64,000 nucleotides of DNA. It comes from Alteriqipengyuania bathyomarina_B (GTDB taxonomy: Bacteria; Pseudomonadota; Alphaproteobacteria; Sphingomonadales; Sphingomonadaceae). The notes under the pieces were generated by a model that was not told the origin of the DNA, searched no databases, and saw nothing but the letters and a program-made list of their open reading frames with translations. The stretch is taken from NCBI RefSeq assembly GCF_038594605.1, contig NZ_JBCFZM010000001.1, positions 1,364,001 through 1,428,000 on the forward strand, written 5' to 3'. Position 1 is the first letter of the stretch. Every line of letters begins with the position of its first letter. Shown piece after piece: positions 62,119 to 64,000 of this stretch. Made by a program: the position numbers and the translations under genes.

Positions 62119-64000
62119 TTGAGCCACAAAACACGTGCCTGGCGCTTTGCGGTCGATCGCGGTGGGACCTTCACCGATGTGGTCGCGACCACGCCTGACG
62201 GGCGACTCGTCACGCACAAGCTGCTCTCGGAAAACCCCGAACAATACGCCGATGCCGCCACCGAGGCCGTTTCGCGCCTGATGGGCGAGCACGGGAATGC
62301 CCCCATCGCCGAGCTGCGGATCGGCACCACCGTCGCCACCAATGCGTTGCTCGAACGCAAGGGCGATCGGCTCGCGCTCGTCACCACGCGCGGATTCGGC
62401 GATGCGCTGCGGATCGGCACTCAGGCCCGGCCCGAAATCTTCGCCCGCCATATCCTGCTGCCCGAACAACTTCCCGCGAAGGTGATCGAGGTCGACGAGC
62501 GGATCGCGGCGGATGGCGTGGTTCTGCAATCGCTCGACGAAGACGCCGCCCGCAGCGCGCTGGAGACGCTGCATGGCGAAGGATTCGACGCGCTCGCCAT
62601 CGTGCTGATGCATGGCTGGAAGTACCGCGATCACGAGGCGCGGCTTGCGGAAATCGCGCGTGAGATCGGCTTCGCGCAGGTCAGCGTCAGCCACGAGGTC
62701 GCGCCGCTCATCAAGCTGATCCCGCGCGGCGATACCACCGTTGTCGACGCCTACCTCTCGCCCGTACTCAAACGCTATACCGACGGGCTTCAGCGCGACC
62801 TTCCGCCGGTCGAGCGGCTGCGTTTCATGCAATCGAACGGCGGCCTGGCAGAGGTTGGCGCATTTCGCGGCAAGGATGCGATCCTTTCCGGCCCCGCAGG
62901 CGGCGTCGTGGGCATGGTCGCGGCGGGCGAGGCGCGTGGCTATGCCAAGCTGATCGGCTTCGACATGGGCGGGACGAGTACCGATGTCGCCCATTATGCA
63001 GGCGAGCTCGAGCTGGCGGCAGACAACATGGTCGCCGGCGTGCGGGTGGCCGCGCCGATGATGCAAATTCATACGGTGGCGGCGGGCGGCGGCTCGATCT
63101 GCTCCTTCGACGGCGCACGCTTCCGCGTGGGGCCCGAGAGCGCGGGCGCGGATCCGGGGCCTGCGTGCTACCGCAAGGGCGGTCCGCTGAGCGTGACCGA
63201 CTGCAACCTGTATCTGGGCCGGATCGCCCCCTCATTCTTCCCGCATGTGTTCGGGCCCGATGGCGACCAGCCGCTCGACCCCGACGCCTCGCGGGCGCGG
63301 CTCGAAGAGATCGCTAGCTCGCTCCCCGAAGCCAAGCCGTTGGACGAAATTGCGGAGGGCTTCCTCGCCATCGCGGTCGACAACATGGCCAATGCGATCC
63401 GCAAGATCAGCGTCGCGCGCGGGCACGATGTCACCGAATACGCGCTCGCCTGCTTCGGCGGTGCGGGCGGGCAGCACGCCTGCAAGGTGGCCGACGAGCT
63501 GGGGATCGAGACCGTGCTGGTCCATCCGCTGGCGGGGATCCTGTCGGCCTACGGCATCGGCCTTGCCCCGGTGAAGGCGATTCGCGAGGCGAGCCTGGTG
63601 CGCCCGCTGCACGATGGCTTCGCGCGCGAACTCGATGCTCTGAGCGACGAGGCACTTGCCGCCCTGACCGACCAGGGCATCGATCCCGGCAATGTCACAC
63701 TCACGCCGCGCGCGCGGCTGCGCTTTGCGGGCAGCGACTCGATGCTGACCGTCGCCTGCACAGACGCGGACGCGATGGATGCCGCGTTCCGCGTGCAGCA
63801 CCGCCAGCGCTACGGTTATTCCGATGCCTCGGCCGCGATCATTGTCGAAGCGCTGAGCGTGGAGGCGAGCGGCACTTCGGGCGGGCTAAGCGATGCGCAG
63901 GTCGAACCCATGGCGACCGACGAGGCGACGGCGAAGGACGGAGCCACCGCGTGGACAACCCGCGACCGCAGCAGCTTTACCCCCGGAGAAACCTTCGAGG
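62119..64000 (+). CDS. Hydantoinase/5-oxoprolinase family protein (truncated by window end)
   Basis: The frame is open for 627 codons to the right edge. It has the HyuA-type N-terminus AVDRGGTFTDVV, SNGGLAEV, LSGPAGGVVG, GFDMGGTSTDV and FGGAGGQHAC. It should use ATP to open a hydantoin or 5-oxoproline ring. A full-length oxoprolinase would continue into a HyuB-like half beyond the edge. The only start codon in frame after the upstream stop is TTG at 62119, which fits the conserved N-terminus closely. Confidence 0.93.
   Translation, partial: MSHKTRAWRFAVDRGGTFTDVVATTPDGRLVTHKLLSENPEQYADAATEAVSRLMGEHGNAPIAELRIGTTVATNALLERKGDRLALVTTRGFGDALRIGTQARPEIFARHILLPEQLPAKVIEVDERIAADGVVLQSLDEDAARSALETLHGEGFDALAIVLMHGWKYRDHEARLAEIAREIGFAQVSVSHEVAPLIKLIPRGDTTVVDAYLSPVLKRYTDGLQRDLPPVERLRFMQSNGGLAEVGAFRGKDAILSGPAGGVVGMVAAGEARGYAKLIGFDMGGTSTDVAHYAGELELAADNMVAGVRVAAPMMQIHTVAAGGGSICSFDGARFRVGPESAGADPGPACYRKGGPLSVTDCNLYLGRIAPSFFPHVFGPDGDQPLDPDASRARLEEIASSLPEAKPLDEIAEGFLAIAVDNMANAIRKISVARGHDVTEYALACFGGAGGQHACKVADELGIETVLVHPLAGILSAYGIGLAPVKAIREASLVRPLHDGFARELDALSDEALAALTDQGIDPGNVTLTPRARLRFAGSDSMLTVACTDADAMDAAFRVQHRQRYGYSDASAAIIVEALSVEASGTSGGLSDAQVEPMATDEATAKDGATAWTTRDRSSFTPGETFE

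Noticed and set aside
62111..62122. ATG at 62111 as start of the hydantoinase gene.
   Set aside because: That frame stops after three codons. The TTG at 62119 is the only start in the correct frame.

Overview
The window reads as a high-GC alphaproteobacterial chromosome segment, most likely from an aerobic anoxygenic phototroph of the Sphingomonadales (Erythrobacter-like). That placement is inferred from gene content and order, not from a database search. About 38 kb (15.8-54.0 kb) is a photosynthesis gene cluster; ordinary housekeeping genes flank it on both sides.

Left flank (1-15.7 kb): a truncated molybdopterin hydroxylase subunit and an Mrp-type Fe-S carrier (minus); hflK-hflC-degP (plus); PBP1A, msrB, a glutathione S-transferase and a small secreted protein (minus); an aldehyde dehydrogenase (plus); a lipoprotein (minus); a DUF3422 membrane protein and a lipoprotein cytochrome c (plus); a small membrane protein (minus).

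Photosynthesis cluster, five transcription blocks: (1) minus 31.3->15.8 kb, bchF-N-B-H-L-M-lhaA-puhA-B-C-orf100-acsF-puhE-hemA, with many ATGA/TGATG junctions; (2) plus 31.5->38.7 kb, ppaA-ppsR-bchG-BCD family transporter-bchP-tspO-orf88, then a low-GC orphan gene; (3) minus 47.5->38.8 kb, crtF-bchC-X-Y-Z-pufB-A-L-M; (4) plus 47.6->50.0 kb, crtD-crtC; (5) minus 54.0->50.1 kb, bchI-D-O and a 48-residue membrane protein. Together they supply 5-aminolevulinate (HemA), Mg chelation (BchHID), ring E methylation and O2-dependent cyclisation (BchM, AcsF), two nitrogenase-like reductions (BchLNB, BchXYZ), the BchF/BchC side-chain steps, phytylation and reduction (BchG/BchP), three spirilloxanthin-branch carotenoid enzymes (CrtC/D/F), the reaction centre (PuhA, PufL, PufM), LH1 (PufB/A), assembly factors (LhaA, PuhB/C/E) and the PpaA/PpsR regulators. 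Four TGT-N12-ACA/ACG sites fit PpsR operators in front of bchF, bchG, bchC and crtF/crtD. No pufC, pufQ, puc, bchE, bchJ, crtB, crtI or crtE is present here.

Right flank (54-64 kb): a VOC protein (plus); metX-GNAT-metW (minus); hisC (plus); ftsE-ftsX-ydcF-plsC (minus); a zinc-ribbon membrane protein, tRNA-Leu(GAG) and the start of a hydantoinase/5-oxoprolinase (plus).

Most unusual points: a palindromic repeat element inserted in frame in bchB; a partial duplication of the bchZ start; crtC without an ATG/GTG start at its expected N-terminus; a low-GC orphan gene inside the cluster; and several short genes of unknown function locked into photosynthesis operons. No gene-free stretch exceeds about 220 bases. 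No CRISPR array, insertion sequence or rRNA was seen.
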